Part shown: piece after piece, positions 25,911 to 34,756 of the stretch | How the letters are laid out: every line of letters starts with the position of its first letter | Position numbering within the stretch: position 1 is the first letter of the stretch | Assembly: GCF_020179475.1 (NCBI RefSeq) | Contig: NZ_JAILXZ010000002.1 | Location: forward strand, 186,001-250,000 | DNA from: Novosphingobium huizhouense | GTDB lineage: Bacteria > Pseudomonadota > Alphaproteobacteria > Sphingomonadales > Sphingomonadaceae | Reading direction: 5' to 3' | DNA length: 64,000 nucleotides | The notes under the pieces: model-generated | What the model was told of the DNA's origin: nothing | Seen by the model: the letters and a program-made list of their open reading frames with translations, nothing else | Database searches by the model: none | Translations under genes and position numbers: made by a program

Positions 25911-27780
25911 CGAAGATCTCCATGGTGGACCCGCCCTGGCCGAGCTCGTTGGCGTCCAGCGGTTCGAAGAACAGGGCGTGCATGATCGCCCAGGCGAGGT
26001 CGGCGTGGCCCACGTGGCCCGCGCGGCCGGCGGTGAAGGTGATGCCGCCCTTGGTCACTTCCGGCTTGATCGCCATGAAGCTCGCCATCACGTCGAGCCA
26101 CCCGGCATCGAACTCGAGCCGCCGGTTGGCGATGACGTTCTTGGCCTTGTAGACCATCTGCGCCTTCACGTGCGGGCTGTAGTTGATCGCGGCCACCGTC
26201 GGGAACCACTGGCGCACCAGCTGCTCGACCGCCTTGCCGACGCCCGTCGTGTCGATCGCGATCTTGGTGACATTGTATTTGCGGGTGAACTCGCGGATCG
26301 CCTCGGCCTGCCCGGCGAAGTCGAGCCCCTTCAGCCGCCGCTTTTCCAGCACCCGGAACTTGGCCCCGGGCTTGGCGGGCGGCGCGACTGCAACCAGCGC
26401 GGCGTCGTCGCCGGTGCCGCTCTCGCTGGCGTTTGGATCGTACCCCAGCCAGACCTCGCCGGCATAGGGTCGCAGGGCATAGGGCGAATAGTCGCGCCAG
26501 ACATCCCAGCTATCGACCATGCAGCCGCGCATCAGCTGGAACGGGAACATCGACTGGCTGTCGTCGAGGAACAGGCACCGAAACAGATTGTCGAACTCGT
26601 CGACCGAATACTCGATCTGCAGCTCCTCGACGTCGACCAGGTCGAAGCCTTTTGCCACGGCATCGAACACGGTAACGATCTGGCGCCAGATCCCGTCGGC
26701 GCCCAGCGCGCCATCCTTCAGCGCATCATGGCCGATGTCGATCCGCACCCGGTCGGCCTTCGCCCGCTTGCGGTTGGCCCGCTCGCCGCTCCACATCGGA
26801 TAGGCTTCGTGCGCCAACGTGCTGGGCGTGGAAAACAGCGTTCGGGTGTAGATCTTGTGCGTCGCCATCGCCGCGGCGACCTTGAACAGCTCCTCGAAGC
26901 CGTAGATCCAGAAGCACTCGTCGATGATCACATCGCCGTGATAGCCCTGGGCGGTGCGGTAATTGGTGCCGAGGAAGTAAAGCTCGACCGGCTCGAGCGC
27001 CGATCCGTCCTCGGCTTCCCCGCGCTGCACGACGATCGGATCGCCCTTCAGCGTCACGCCGCAGACCTTCTGCACCCACTGCACGATGTAGTTGCGGAAG
27101 ATGTTCGCCTGCGCGCGGCTTGCCGAAAGGAAGATCTGGTTCTTGCCGGTCTCGAGCGCCACCAGCAGCCGCTCGCGCGCGAAATACCACGTCGCGCCGA
27201 TCTGCCGGCTCTTGACGATCATGCGCGTGCGCAGCGCCGTGGTCGATAGCCAGGTCTCCTGGTGCCCGAACAGGCTGCCTTCCATGTCGGCGCGAAGCTG
27301 CGCCGCCATGTCGGGCGTGATCAGGTTCTTTTCGGCGTCCTTCTTCTTGTTCGCCGCCTTCGCCCCGTTTGATCGCTTCGGGTTGAGGTCCGCCTCGTTG
27401 CCGTCGCCAAGGTACTTTTCCTGTCGGGCGAACCGCTCGAACTGGCGACCGAGGAGGTCGATCTCCTTGAAGTCGCTGCCGGTCTTCTGCTCCTTCAGAA
27501 GCAGCTGGTTGTAGCGCACCCACAGGCATTCTTCGGCGCGCTCGCGCGGTGAGGCGCGATCCCAGCCATGCCGCACCTTCCAGCTGGTGACCGTGGTATA
27601 GGCGATGCCCAGCTCGGCTGCGATCTGGGTGATCGACCACCCGCGCCAGTAGAGCGAGCGCGCCTCCATGCGCTTGGCCACGATCGCCGCGATCGGCACG
27701 GCAGCAGCCTGCGCGGCGGCGTCGTCCGATTCCTCGGGCGCGGCGTCCTGGTCGTTCGCGATCTCGGGCGGCAGCTCCAT
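25903..27780 (-). CDS. P: Phage terminase large subunit, ATPase (P2 gpP-like)
   Basis: The motor that packages DNA. An N-terminal helix-turn-helix (W-R-G-W-S-I-T-Q-I-A-A-E-L-G-I) is followed by the ATPase with the P2-type Walker A variant V-K-S-R-Q-I-G-A-T and Walker B D-V-I-I-D-E. The C-terminal nuclease-like part includes G-Y-D-P-N-A-S-E and A-I-D-T-T-G-V-G. I use the ATG at 27780 (625 residues); a GTG at 27789 is possible. There is no Shine-Dalgarno upstream. The Ogr-type dyad is centred 58 nt upstream. Confidence 0.94.
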   Translation of the reverse strand: MELPPEIANDQDAAPEESDDAAAQAAAVPIAAIVAKRMEARSLYWRGWSITQIAAELGIAYTTVTSWKVRHGWDRASPRERAEECLWVRYNQLLLKEQKTGSDFKEIDLLGRQFERFARQEKYLGDGNEADLNPKRSNGAKAANKKKDAEKNLITPDMAAQLRADMEGSLFGHQETWLSTTALRTRMIVKSRQIGATWYFARERLLVALETGKNQIFLSASRAQANIFRNYIVQWVQKVCGVTLKGDPIVVQRGEAEDGSALEPVELYFLGTNYRTAQGYHGDVIIDECFWIYGFEELFKVAAAMATHKIYTRTLFSTPSTLAHEAYPMWSGERANRKRAKADRVRIDIGHDALKDGALGADGIWRQIVTVFDAVAKGFDLVDVEELQIEYSVDEFDNLFRCLFLDDSQSMFPFQLMRGCMVDSWDVWRDYSPYALRPYAGEVWLGYDPNASESGTGDDAALVAVAPPAKPGAKFRVLEKRRLKGLDFAGQAEAIREFTRKYNVTKIAIDTTGVGKAVEQLVRQWFPTVAAINYSPHVKAQMVYKAKNVIANRRLEFDAGWLDVMASFMAIKPEVTKGGITFTAGRAGHVGHADLAWAIMHALFFEPLDANELGQGGSTMEIFDV

Positions 27781-27827
27781 GGGCCGCACGCTATGGGCCT
27801 TGTCCGCCGCCGCCTAAGCCCCCGCCG

Positions 27828-27848
27828 TTGTAACCGCGCGGGTCACAA
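27828..27848. promoter_or_regulatory. Late-promoter dyad 1 (TTGT-N13-ACAA) between P and O
   Basis: A 21-bp imperfect palindrome with arms TTGTAACC and GGTCACAA. It matches the other three dyads at 41303, 41344 and 44682 in arm sequence and spacing. It lies in the divergent P/O promoter region, where P2 has Ogr-activated late promoters with TGT-N12-ACA sites; here the inner spacing is N13. It is the likely binding site of the Ogr-type protein encoded at 54410. Confidence 0.7.
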
Positions 27849-27956
27849 TGCGCGCGCGTTGCGAAGTTGCGCCTGCAAATGCCTGTTGCACCCGTCCAGT
27901 CGGCACGTCGCCCCGCCCGGCAGCCGCGAACCGAGATCAGGACGGAGCAAGTACCG

Positions 27957-28853
27957 ATGGCCAAGACCCGTTTCTTTCGCGTGGCAGTCGAAGGCGCCAC
28001 CACCGACGGCCGCGCGATCGAGCGGCAGTGGCTGCTCGACGCTGCGCAGACCTACAACCGCACCACCTATGCGGCGCGCGTGAACCTCGAACATGTCCGC
28101 GGCGTCACCGCCGACGGTCCCTTCCAGGCCTATGGCGATGTGCTCGCGCTCAAGACCGAGGAAATCGAGCTCGACGTTGCCGGCAAGAAGGAAAAGCGCC
28201 TTGCCCTCTTCGCCGAGATCGACGCGCTCGATCCGCTCGTGGCGATGAACAAGAAGGGCCAGAAACTCTACTCCTCGATCGAGATCAGCCCGAACTTCGC
28301 CAACAGCGGCAAGGCCTACCTGGTCGGGCTCGCCGTCACCGACAGCCCGGCTTCGCTCGGCACCGAGATGCTTCAGTTCGCCGCCTCGCAGGGCGAGAAC
28401 AATCCGCTGGCCCACCGCAAGCAGGACAAGGCGAACCTGTTCACCGCCGCCACCGAGGCCACGATCGAACTCGCTGACGAAACGCCTGCGGTGAACCCCG
28501 ATCCGACCGGCATCTTCGCCTCGATCAAGGGCCTGCTCGACGGCTTCACCGGCAAGCCGAAGGAATCGACCCCTGCGGGCGCTCCGGCCGCCGAGCCTGC
28601 CGCGACCACCCCCGCCGTCCAGCCCGGCCCCGATGCCGCCGCCTTCACCGCGCTCGGCGCGCTGATCGGCCAGCTGACCGGCGTGGTCGAAAACATGTCG
28701 GGCCAGATCGCCACGGTCGCTGCCAGCACCAAGGCAACCGCCGACAAGCTCGCCGCTCTCGAATCCACGATCGAAGCCACCCCGCACGGCACCTATCGCC
28801 AGCGCCCGGCCGCCACCGGCGGCGAGGGCAACGGCGTCCGCACCGACTGCTGA
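27957..28853 (+). CDS. O: Capsid scaffolding protein with protease domain (P2 gpO-like)
   Basis: A 298-residue scaffold that cleaves itself and the capsid proteins during assembly. Residues D17, H46 and S106/S107 (in Y-S-S-I-E-I-S) sit where P2 gpO has its catalytic Asp19, His48 and Ser107. A Pro/Ala linker and a coiled-coil-like C-terminus (A-S-T-K-A-T-A-D-K-L-A-A-L-E) follow, as expected for the scaffolding half. The ATG at 27957 has a good ribosome site (GACGGAG). An in-frame upstream start at 27867 lacks one. Confidence 0.92.
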   Translation: MAKTRFFRVAVEGATTDGRAIERQWLLDAAQTYNRTTYAARVNLEHVRGVTADGPFQAYGDVLALKTEEIELDVAGKKEKRLALFAEIDALDPLVAMNKKGQKLYSSIEISPNFANSGKAYLVGLAVTDSPASLGTEMLQFAASQGENNPLAHRKQDKANLFTAATEATIELADETPAVNPDPTGIFASIKGLLDGFTGKPKESTPAGAPAAEPAATTPAVQPGPDAAAFTALGALIGQLTGVVENMSGQIATVAASTKATADKLAALESTIEATPHGTYRQRPAATGGEGNGVRTDC

Positions 28854-28913
28854 TCGCCCGAACGTAACCCCCAGCCCGGCCCGCGCCCACCTGAAACCCC
28901 GAGGATACCCCAC

Positions 28914-29993
28914 ATGCGCAATGAAACCCGGCTCCTGTTCAACGGCTTCGTCAGCCAGATCGCCCTGATCAACGGCGTGCCCGATGCCACCGCCCAGTTC
29001 ACCGTCGCCCCGGCGGTGCAGCAGAAGATCGTCGAGCGCGTCCAGCTGCAGAGCGAATTCCTGCGGTCGATCAACTACATCATGGTGCCCGAGCAGGAAG
29101 GCCAGACGGTCGGCATCGACATCACGCAGCCGATCGCGGGGCGCACCAACACCGCGGGCAACAACCGCATCCAGCCCGCCGACCCGACCGACACCAGCGA
29201 GGTCAACACCTATCGCTGCGAGCGCACCGAGTTCAACTGGGCGCGCCAGTACTCGGCGATCGACGCCTGGCGCCACCGCCCGGAATTCGAGACGCTGCTG
29301 CGCGATGCGATCCTCAAGCGCCAGGCGCTCGACATGATCCTGATGGGCTGGAACGGCACCTCGGTCGCCGCCTCCAGCAACCGCACCACCAATCCGCTGC
29401 TGCAGGACCTCGCCAAGGGCTGGCTCTACAAGATCCGGACCAAGGCGCCCCTCCGCTATCTGAAGGATGGCGCGCTCACCGGCAGCGGTGCGGACAAGAT
29501 CTACGTCGCCGGCGGCGTCGAGCTCTACAACGAGGTGACCAACAACGTCGCCACCGCGAAGGCCGACTTCGTCAACCTCGATGCGCTGGTCTACGACGCG
29601 ATCGAGCTGCTCGACGAGTGGCACCGCGACAGCACCGACCTCGTCGTCATCTGCGGGCGGGACCTTGTCCACGACAAGTACTTCCCGATGATCAACAACG
29701 CCGGCGACAAGGCGACCGAGCAGGAAGCGCGGGACCGCATCCTGCGCTCGGAAAAGCAGATCGGCGGCCTGCCCGCGATCCGCGTGCCCTTCTTCCCGGC
29801 CAACGCGCTGCTGATCACCAGCCTCGACAACCTGTCGGTCTACGAACAGGAAAACAGCCGTCGCCGCCGCCTCGCCGATGAGCCGGAATACACCCGCATC
29901 GCCAACTACGACATGGCGAACATCGACTTCGTGGTCGAGGACTACGGCAAGGTCGCCCTGGTCGAAAACATCGTGCTGGCGGCGAAGCCGTAA
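28914..29993 (+). CDS. N: Major capsid protein (P2 gpN-like)
   Basis: A 359-residue HK97-fold capsid precursor of the P2 family. The N-terminus M-R-N-E-T-R-L-L-F-N-G-F and blocks such as G-I-D-I-T-Q-P-I-A-G-R-T-N-T, F-N-W-A-R-Q-Y, L-M-G-W-N-G-T-S and N-L-D-A-L-V-Y-D-A are characteristic of gpN. The N-terminal part is presumably trimmed by gpO. A strong hairpin follows the gene. Confidence 0.94.
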   Translation: MRNETRLLFNGFVSQIALINGVPDATAQFTVAPAVQQKIVERVQLQSEFLRSINYIMVPEQEGQTVGIDITQPIAGRTNTAGNNRIQPADPTDTSEVNTYRCERTEFNWARQYSAIDAWRHRPEFETLLRDAILKRQALDMILMGWNGTSVAASSNRTTNPLLQDLAKGWLYKIRTKAPLRYLKDGALTGSGADKIYVAGGVELYNEVTNNVATAKADFVNLDALVYDAIELLDEWHRDSTDLVVICGRDLVHDKYFPMINNAGDKATEQEARDRILRSEKQIGGLPAIRVPFFPANALLITSLDNLSVYEQENSRRRRLADEPEYTRIANYDMANIDFVVEDYGKVALVENIVLAAKP

Positions 29994-30030
29994 TTCTAAA
30001 CGCCGCCAAGCCGTAAGGCGCGGCGCCCAT

Positions 30031-30068
30031 GTCCCTGCCGGGTTTGCAGCCCCTGGCCCGGCAGGGAC
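30031..30068 (+). terminator. Strong 12-bp hairpin after the capsid gene
   Basis: GTCCCTGCCGGG (30031-30042) pairs perfectly with 30057-30068 across a 14-nt loop. No T-run follows. It probably stabilises the capsid mRNA 3' end or partly stops transcription, so that capsid protein exceeds terminase small subunit. The rest of the 239-bp N-M gap shows nothing else. Confidence 0.5.
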
Positions 30069-30232
30069 GCCCGAATACCCGAGGGCTGTGACCGGCCATC
30101 CTGCGCGGGCCTGCGGGAGCCGGGAGCCAGACAGAAAAAAGCGGTGGCCCGAAGCCGCTTTCCCTGCCGCCGCGAAGTCTTGCCTCTCCCGGCTGATCGC
30201 GGCGGCAGGTTTTCATCCCGGAGATCCACGCC

Positions 30233-30991
30233 ATGTCGCTCGCCCGCCGTCACCGTGAAACCATCCTCGCCGCGCAGGCCGCCGGCGCTGCAGCCGCCAC
30301 CGCCGCAGGCCCCGCGCCGATGCCCGCCGATGGCCCCGTCGCCACCGAGTACCAGACGCTGCTCGCAGGGCTCGGCGTCCACCTTGCCCAGCTGCGCGAA
30401 ATCCAGGCGACCGAGCGGAAGATCGAAGCCAAGCGCGAGATGGTCGGCAGCTACCGCGCCTGGGTCGACGGCGCGCTCGCCGGCGCGGCCGAGGCGGGCC
30501 AGGCCCCGCAGGACGAGATCGTCGCCAACATGCTGATCTGGGCGATCGACCTTGCCGACTGGCCCTGGGCCTTCGCCATCGCCGAACACATGCTGCGCTT
30601 CGGCCTGAGGCTCCCCGAACGCTTCACCCGTCATCCCGCCGTCGCCATCGCCGAGCAGGTGGCCGAGGCGGGCCTCGCCAAGGTGCCCGCGATCGACCTC
30701 GAAACCCTGCTGCGCTTCGAACGCCTGACCGGCCCGCACGACATGTTCGACCAGGTCCGCGCCAAGCTGCACAAGGCCATCGCGCTCGCCTTCACCCGCG
30801 CCGCAGCGGCCTTCGATCCCGGCGCCGACAGCGCCGTCGCCGGCGGCAAGCGCGCGCTGCTGTCGAACGCCCTCGAACACTTCGAACGCGCCCTGGCGCT
30901 CGATGCCGGCTCCGGCGTCAAGAAGCTGATCGAACAGACCACCCGCGAACTCGCCAACGCTGCCCCGCCTGCGGCCAACCCGGAGAACTGA
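30233..30991 (+). CDS. M: Terminase small/endonuclease subunit (P2 gpM-like)
   Basis: The cos-recognising terminase subunit, 252 residues. Typical gpM features are S-L-A-R-R-H-R-E at the N-terminus, a coiled central part (T-E-R-K-I-E-A-K-R), N-M-L-I-W-A-I-D-L-A-D-W-P-W-A-F-A-I-A-E and F-E-R-A-L-A-L-D. It sits between N and L as in P2. Confidence 0.88.
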   Translation: MSLARRHRETILAAQAAGAAAATAAGPAPMPADGPVATEYQTLLAGLGVHLAQLREIQATERKIEAKREMVGSYRAWVDGALAGAAEAGQAPQDEIVANMLIWAIDLADWPWAFAIAEHMLRFGLRLPERFTRHPAVAIAEQVAEAGLAKVPAIDLETLLRFERLTGPHDMFDQVRAKLHKAIALAFTRAAAAFDPGADSAVAGGKRALLSNALEHFERALALDAGSGVKKLIEQTTRELANAAPPAANPEN

Positions 30992-30992
30992 C

Positions 30993-31133
30993 GTGACCAT
31001 TGCCTTGCTGCTCCTTGCCTGCGCGCTCTTCCTTGCCGTGCCCTTCGCCCTCTCCCGCCACGAGCACTTGCGCACCCGGCACCACGACCATCTGATCCAG
31101 GGCCATCCCCGCAGCGCCGCGCGCGCCCGGTAA
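30993..31133 (+). CDS. Tiny membrane-anchored phage protein
   Basis: GTG at 30993, one nt after the M stop, opens a 46-residue frame. The first 20 residues are a hydrophobic segment (T-I-A-L-L-L-L-A-C-A-L-F-L-A-V-P-F), followed by a His/Arg-rich tail. No family is recognised. The tight spacing after M supports it. The 99-bp gap before L holds nothing obvious. Confidence 0.45.
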   Translation: MTIALLLLACALFLAVPFALSRHEHLRTRHHDHLIQGHPRSAARAR

Positions 31134-31232
31134 CCAACTGCGCCACCCGCGCCGGGGGGCGGGAACGACGATGGAGGCACCAGCCACACCAGCGCCGCGC
31201 CCTCACCCCCCACCCTTTCGTAAGGCCCGCCC

Positions 31233-31706
31233 ATGTCGTTCGTCGCCACCCCCGTCCCGCCCAGCTCGCCGCCTTCCTCGGTCGTGCCCGGCGACGGCTT
31301 CTGGCCCGACATCGACGTCGCGGCGATGCGCGATGCACTGGCCCTCGGCCCGGGTGTCCCGCACGCCCGCCTGCTCGGCGCGATCGAGGGCGGCTTGCTC
31401 GCGGTCGAGGGCCAGCTCGCCGAATGGCGCGCGCGGGCGGAATCGGCAGGCGCAACCAGCCTCGATCAGGTCGAGCCCGACCGCACCATCGCCGGCGAAG
31501 TCCGCGCCGTCGTGCTCTGGACCCGCGCCGTGCGCTTCGCCGCCGCGGCCGAGATCGCGGATCTCCACACCGAGATGAGCGCGACCGGCCATGGCGCTGC
31601 CGCCGCGCCCGAAAAGCGCCTCACCGCCGCCGACTATCGCCGCCTCTCGACCGAGGCCGTGCGCGACCTGCTCGGCACCTCGCGCTGCACGGTGGAACTG
31701 ATCTGA
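31233..31706 (+). CDS. L: Head completion/stabilisation protein (P2 gpL-like)
   Basis: A 157-residue protein acting at the head-tail connector. The pattern F-W-P-D-I-D-V-A-A-M-R-D-A-L near residue 23 and the C-terminal Y-R-R-L-S-T-E-A-V-R-D-L-L-G fit gpL. The stop shares a base with the X start. Confidence 0.85.
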   Translation: MSFVATPVPPSSPPSSVVPGDGFWPDIDVAAMRDALALGPGVPHARLLGAIEGGLLAVEGQLAEWRARAESAGATSLDQVEPDRTIAGEVRAVVLWTRAVRFAAAAEIADLHTEMSATGHGAAAAPEKRLTAADYRRLSTEAVRDLLGTSRCTVELI

Positions 31707-31924
31707 TGACCACCACCGTCACCGCGCGCCAGGGCGACACGCTCGACCTGCTCTGCTGGCGCCACCTCGGCACCACCGCCGGCGGCGTGGTCGAAGCCGC
31801 CTTCGAACTCAATCGCGGCCTGGCCGAAGAAGGCGATGTCATCGCCGAAGGCCGCGCCGTGATCCTGCCCGATCCGCCCGCCAGCGCCGTCACCACCCTC
31901 GAAACCGTCAACCTGTGGGATTGA
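31706..31924 (+). CDS. X: Tail protein X (P2 gpX-like, LysM-like fold)
   Basis: A 72-residue tail protein: T-V-T-A-R-Q-G-D-T-L-D-L-L-C-W-R-H-L-G, then A-A-F-E-L-N-R-G-L-A and V-I-L-P-D-P-P. This is the standard gpX pattern, and the position after L matches P2. Confidence 0.92.
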   Translation: MTTTVTARQGDTLDLLCWRHLGTTAGGVVEAAFELNRGLAEEGDVIAEGRAVILPDPPASAVTTLETVNLWD

Positions 31925-31926
31925 TC

Positions 31927-32328
31927 ATGGGCAGCGACCTTGCAGACTGGAAAGCGTTCTTCTTCTGGTGGCTGGCCAGCCTCTTCGCCGCGACCACCGT
32001 CGTCGTCGCCAAGCTCGGCTTGCGGCTCTACGGCGCCGCCGGCGATCCGCCGGCCGATCCGGTGCTCGCCGCGCACTGGCAGCGCCGCCGCCGCTACATC
32101 GCCTTCGGCGAGATCAGCGCGCTGCCGGCATTAGCGACAATTTCGGTCGTGCTGGTCAGCTACTACCACCTCAACCCCGTCGCGGCCGTGCTGCTCGCCA
32201 TGGCGCAGGGCTTCGTCGGCTTCCCCCTGCTGCTCGATGGCGCGGCGTTCCTGTTCCGGAAGCGGATCGGCCTGCCGGCCGCTGCCAACGCGGCGCCGAG
32301 CGGCTCCCTGGAGAGCACCGATGGCTGA
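31927..32328 (+). CDS. Membrane protein, putative holin
   Basis: A 133-residue protein with hydrophobic segments W-K-A-F-F-F-W-W-L-A-S-L-F-A-A-T-T-V-V-V, A-L-P-A-L-A-T-I-S-V-V-L-V-S-Y and A-A-V-L-L-A-M-A-Q-G-F. In P2 the holin gene Y lies directly after X, so a holin role is inferred from position and topology. The lysozyme is not adjacent here; it is 8 kb away on the other strand. Confidence 0.6.
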   Translation: MGSDLADWKAFFFWWLASLFAATTVVVAKLGLRLYGAAGDPPADPVLAAHWQRRRRYIAFGEISALPALATISVVLVSYYHLNPVAAVLLAMAQGFVGFPLLLDGAAFLFRKRIGLPAAANAAPSGSLESTDG

Positions 32329-32452
32329 TCTGCCCGTCACCGACTTGATCGCGATCACGCTGGCGAGCCTGGGCGGCATGGCCGTCGCGATCGCCCTCGC
32401 CCTGCCCCACCACCTGCACTTACGTCGCGCGCACCGCGAGCCCGCCGAATGA
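32321..32452 (+). CDS. Small membrane protein, possible lysis accessory
   Basis: A 43-residue frame overlapping the putative holin by 8 nt and R by 4 nt. It has one transmembrane segment (L-I-A-I-T-L-A-S-L-G-G-M-A-V-A-I-A-L) and a basic tail. It could be an antiholin or a second lysis factor. The interlocked overlaps on both sides support it as a gene. Confidence 0.55.
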   Translation: MADLPVTDLIAITLASLGGMAVAIALALPHHLHLRRAHREPAE

Positions 32453-32940
32453 AGAAGCCGGCATCGCTGCGCGCCGCCATCGCCCGCCTCCTGCCAGAGG
32501 TCGAGCGCGACTATGACAAGCTCGCCATGTGGGTCGAAAAGGGCAGCGTGCGCGGCCGGCTCGGCAACAACCACGGCTTTGCCTGGTCGTACGACCTCAC
32601 GGTGCTGGCGACCGGTTACACCGACGATCCGACGGTGCTGTTCTTCGTCGTCACCGAATGGCTGCGCGATCAGCAACCCGATCTGCTCGCCCCGGGCGCG
32701 GCTCCGATCCCGTTCGAGGTCGACATCAACAGCGCCACTTCGTGGGATGTCACGATCACGCTGCGCCTCGAGGAGTTCGTCGAGGCACTCCCCGGCACCC
32801 GGCCCGGCGAGTGGCAGCTGCAGGTCAAGGATCAGCCGGTGCCGCTCGATCCCGACAGCGTACCCTTCGCCGCGCCGCCCGTGCCGGTCGCCTCGATCTG
32901 GGCGCACGGCGTGCAGATCGCGCCAGCGCCGGTCGACTGA
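32449..32940 (+). CDS. R: Tail completion protein (P2 gpR-like)
   Basis: A 163-residue tail completion protein. The P2 gpR-like start M-K-K-P-A-S-L-R-A-A-I-A and W-S-Y-D-L-T-V-L-A-T-G-Y, P-T-V-L-F-F-V-V-T-E-W-L, plus the late P-L-D-P-D-S, are recognisable. It precedes S as in P2. Confidence 0.88.
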   Translation: MKKPASLRAAIARLLPEVERDYDKLAMWVEKGSVRGRLGNNHGFAWSYDLTVLATGYTDDPTVLFFVVTEWLRDQQPDLLAPGAAPIPFEVDINSATSWDVTITLRLEEFVEALPGTRPGEWQLQVKDQPVPLDPDSVPFAAPPVPVASIWAHGVQIAPAPVD

Positions 32941-32942
32941 CA

Positions 32943-33410
32943 ATGGAAGCGCCCGCGCTCGAACGCCTCGAGCCCTGGCTCGCGGGCTATATGGCCAGGC
33001 TGGAACCGCGCGAGCGCGGGAGGCTGTCGCGCAAGATCGGCAAGGCCCTGCGCGATGCGAACGCCCAGCGCATCCGCGACAACGTGCAGCCCGATGGCAG
33101 CCCGATGGAACCGCGCAAGCCCAAGGCCGACAAGCGCGGCCGCCTGCGCCAGCGCAAGGGCAAGATGTTCCCGAAGACCGCGCTCGCCCGCAACCTCAAG
33201 GTCCAAACTTCGGCCGAGCGCATCGAACTTGCCTTCACGCCGCTGGTCGCAGGCACCGCAGCGGTGCACCACTACGGCCTGACGGCGCCGGTCGATCCGG
33301 CAACGCCCAACTCGATCAAGGTCCGCTATCCCGCGCGCCGCCTGCTCGGCTTCTCGCCGGCGGACATCGAGGCGATCGAGCGGGCTGTCATGGATCACGT
33401 GGCAGGGTAG
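32943..33410 (+). CDS. S: Phage virion morphogenesis protein (P2 gpS-like)
   Basis: A 155-residue tail completion protein with R-R-L-S-R-K-I-G-K-A-L-R-type helices and the conserved R-I-R-D-N-V-Q-P-D-G-S-P-M, then Y-P-A-R-R-L-L-G-F at the C-terminus. It ends the R-S pair. After it the sequence changes character (lower GC) into the accessory block. The next 288 bp contain no supported gene. Confidence 0.88.
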   Translation: MEAPALERLEPWLAGYMARLEPRERGRLSRKIGKALRDANAQRIRDNVQPDGSPMEPRKPKADKRGRLRQRKGKMFPKTALARNLKVQTSAERIELAFTPLVAGTAAVHHYGLTAPVDPATPNSIKVRYPARRLLGFSPADIEAIERAVMDHVAG

Positions 33411-33698
33411 CTGCTGGCGCGCGCTGCGCCACCGGTCACTGCAACCACCGGGCCAGCCCCTGCGCCACCAGCACCGCGCCCGCATCCTTCCCGCCCACGG
33501 TGATCAGTGCGCTGACGATGGATCAGCGAGTGCAGGTAGAGGCGAGCGAAAAACCCCGAAAATGTCTCGGCAAGGTGTGCCCTTGCCGATAGAAATGTTA
33601 ACTCCCGCGATTGTTGAAGCTATGATTGTTCGGGCGTAATCGCATTGAAATTTCCGGAAAGACTCGACAGTTCATCGACGCCGAGTCATCTCACCACG

Positions 33699-34532
33699 AT
33701 GCAGCCAGCATTCCATGTATATATCGACGAGGCTGGCGATCCAGGCGTAAAGCCTAAGCTAATCGATATCCCGCATTGGACGGATTGGTTCGTCATTTCG
33801 GCAGTCGTGATTTCCTCTGACCGAGAAGCTGAGGCAGTCGACTGGATTCGCGAGATGAATGCCGCCATTCGGCGAAGCACCCCCGCTTCCATTCATTATC
33901 GTAACCTGAGCGACACCAATAGAAGGCACGTCTGCAATGTCCTTGCGGAAAAGCCCGCGCGAATATTCGTTGTGGCATCCCACAAAGACACAATGCGGCG
34001 GCATTGGAATCCTAAACTTGGTCGAGCCAACGACAAGAAATTTTACAACTGGTGTTTGCGGTTACTTCTAGAGCGGGTGACGCAATGGTGCGCCAGTCGC
34101 TCTCAAAAAGCTGGATTGGAGACCCAGCCAGCCCGGATCGTTTTTTCCGAACGCGGGGGCCATGATTACGATGATCTACGAACGTATCTGCGTCGGATAG
34201 AAGCGCAGACGCTGACCAAGAGTTTGGTGCTTGACCGTAATAGCATCGCACCAGGGGTGATTTATGAAAGCCTTTGCACCGTGGTTCCTCATGCAAATCT
34301 TGCAGGTCTGCAACTCGCTGACATTGCCGCAAGCGCATTCTTCCAAGCTGTTTGTACGGCATTACCGCGACACACTGTTGAACCTGCGCAGGCTCTCATT
34401 AGCCGCCTAGCGCGCCAAGGGAGACGCAGGAAGCCCGCCGGATTTGGTCTGATGATGTTACCGTTCGCGCACCAAGGTGAGATCCCGCAAAGCGATCGAG
34501 CAATATTCCAATTGGGTGGATACGAGTTCTAG
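33699..34532 (+). CDS. DUF3800 domain protein (accessory gene)
   Basis: A 277-residue protein with the DUF3800 hallmarks: an N-terminal Y-I-D-E-A-G-D-P-G strand and a late L-Q-L-A-D-I-A-A-S-A segment, both carrying acidic residues of a presumed RNase H-like active site. The biochemical role of the family is not established. The gene is clearly lower in GC than its neighbours and uses different codons, a sign of transfer. I prefer the ATG at 33699, next to the domain start, over TTG at 33645. It is followed by a T-rich tail without a clear stem. Confidence 0.8.
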   Translation: MQPAFHVYIDEAGDPGVKPKLIDIPHWTDWFVISAVVISSDREAEAVDWIREMNAAIRRSTPASIHYRNLSDTNRRHVCNVLAEKPARIFVVASHKDTMRRHWNPKLGRANDKKFYNWCLRLLLERVTQWCASRSQKAGLETQPARIVFSERGGHDYDDLRTYLRRIEAQTLTKSLVLDRNSIAPGVIYESLCTVVPHANLAGLQLADIAASAFFQAVCTALPRHTVEPAQALISRLARQGRRRKPAGFGLMMLPFAHQGEIPQSDRAIFQLGGYEF

Positions 34533-34668
34533 TAAAACGGCGGGCCCCGGCCTTTCTTTCTATCCGGGCTGATAGGTCATCATCCAATGGACGACCGTCC
34601 CAGTAGCCGCCTCCCCAGTCTCTGGGTCGTGCGAAAGGTTGCTCCGGCGTATCCCGCCGATCCATCAT
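34399..34668 (-). CDS. Possible small hypothetical protein opposite the DUF3800 3' end
   Basis: ATG-ATG at 34668 with a nearby AAGG opens an 89-codon minus-strand frame. The first 40 residues (F-A-R-P-R-D-W-G-G-G-Y-W-D-G-R-P) look protein-like. The remaining half overlaps the DUF3800 coding region and looks random. It may be a real small gene fragment or chance. Confidence 0.22.
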   Translation of the reverse strand: MMDRRDTPEQPFARPRDWGGGYWDGRPLDDDLSARIERKAGARRFTRTRIHPIGILLDRFAGSHLGARTVTSSDQIRRASCVSLGALGG

Positions 34669-34756
34669 TACCTTAACCGCAATGATTACGCAAGATTCGA
34701 GTCGAGCTTTTGTAACGATCTGTCGCAGCTGCAGGGCTCTTCATAGGATAGCAGCG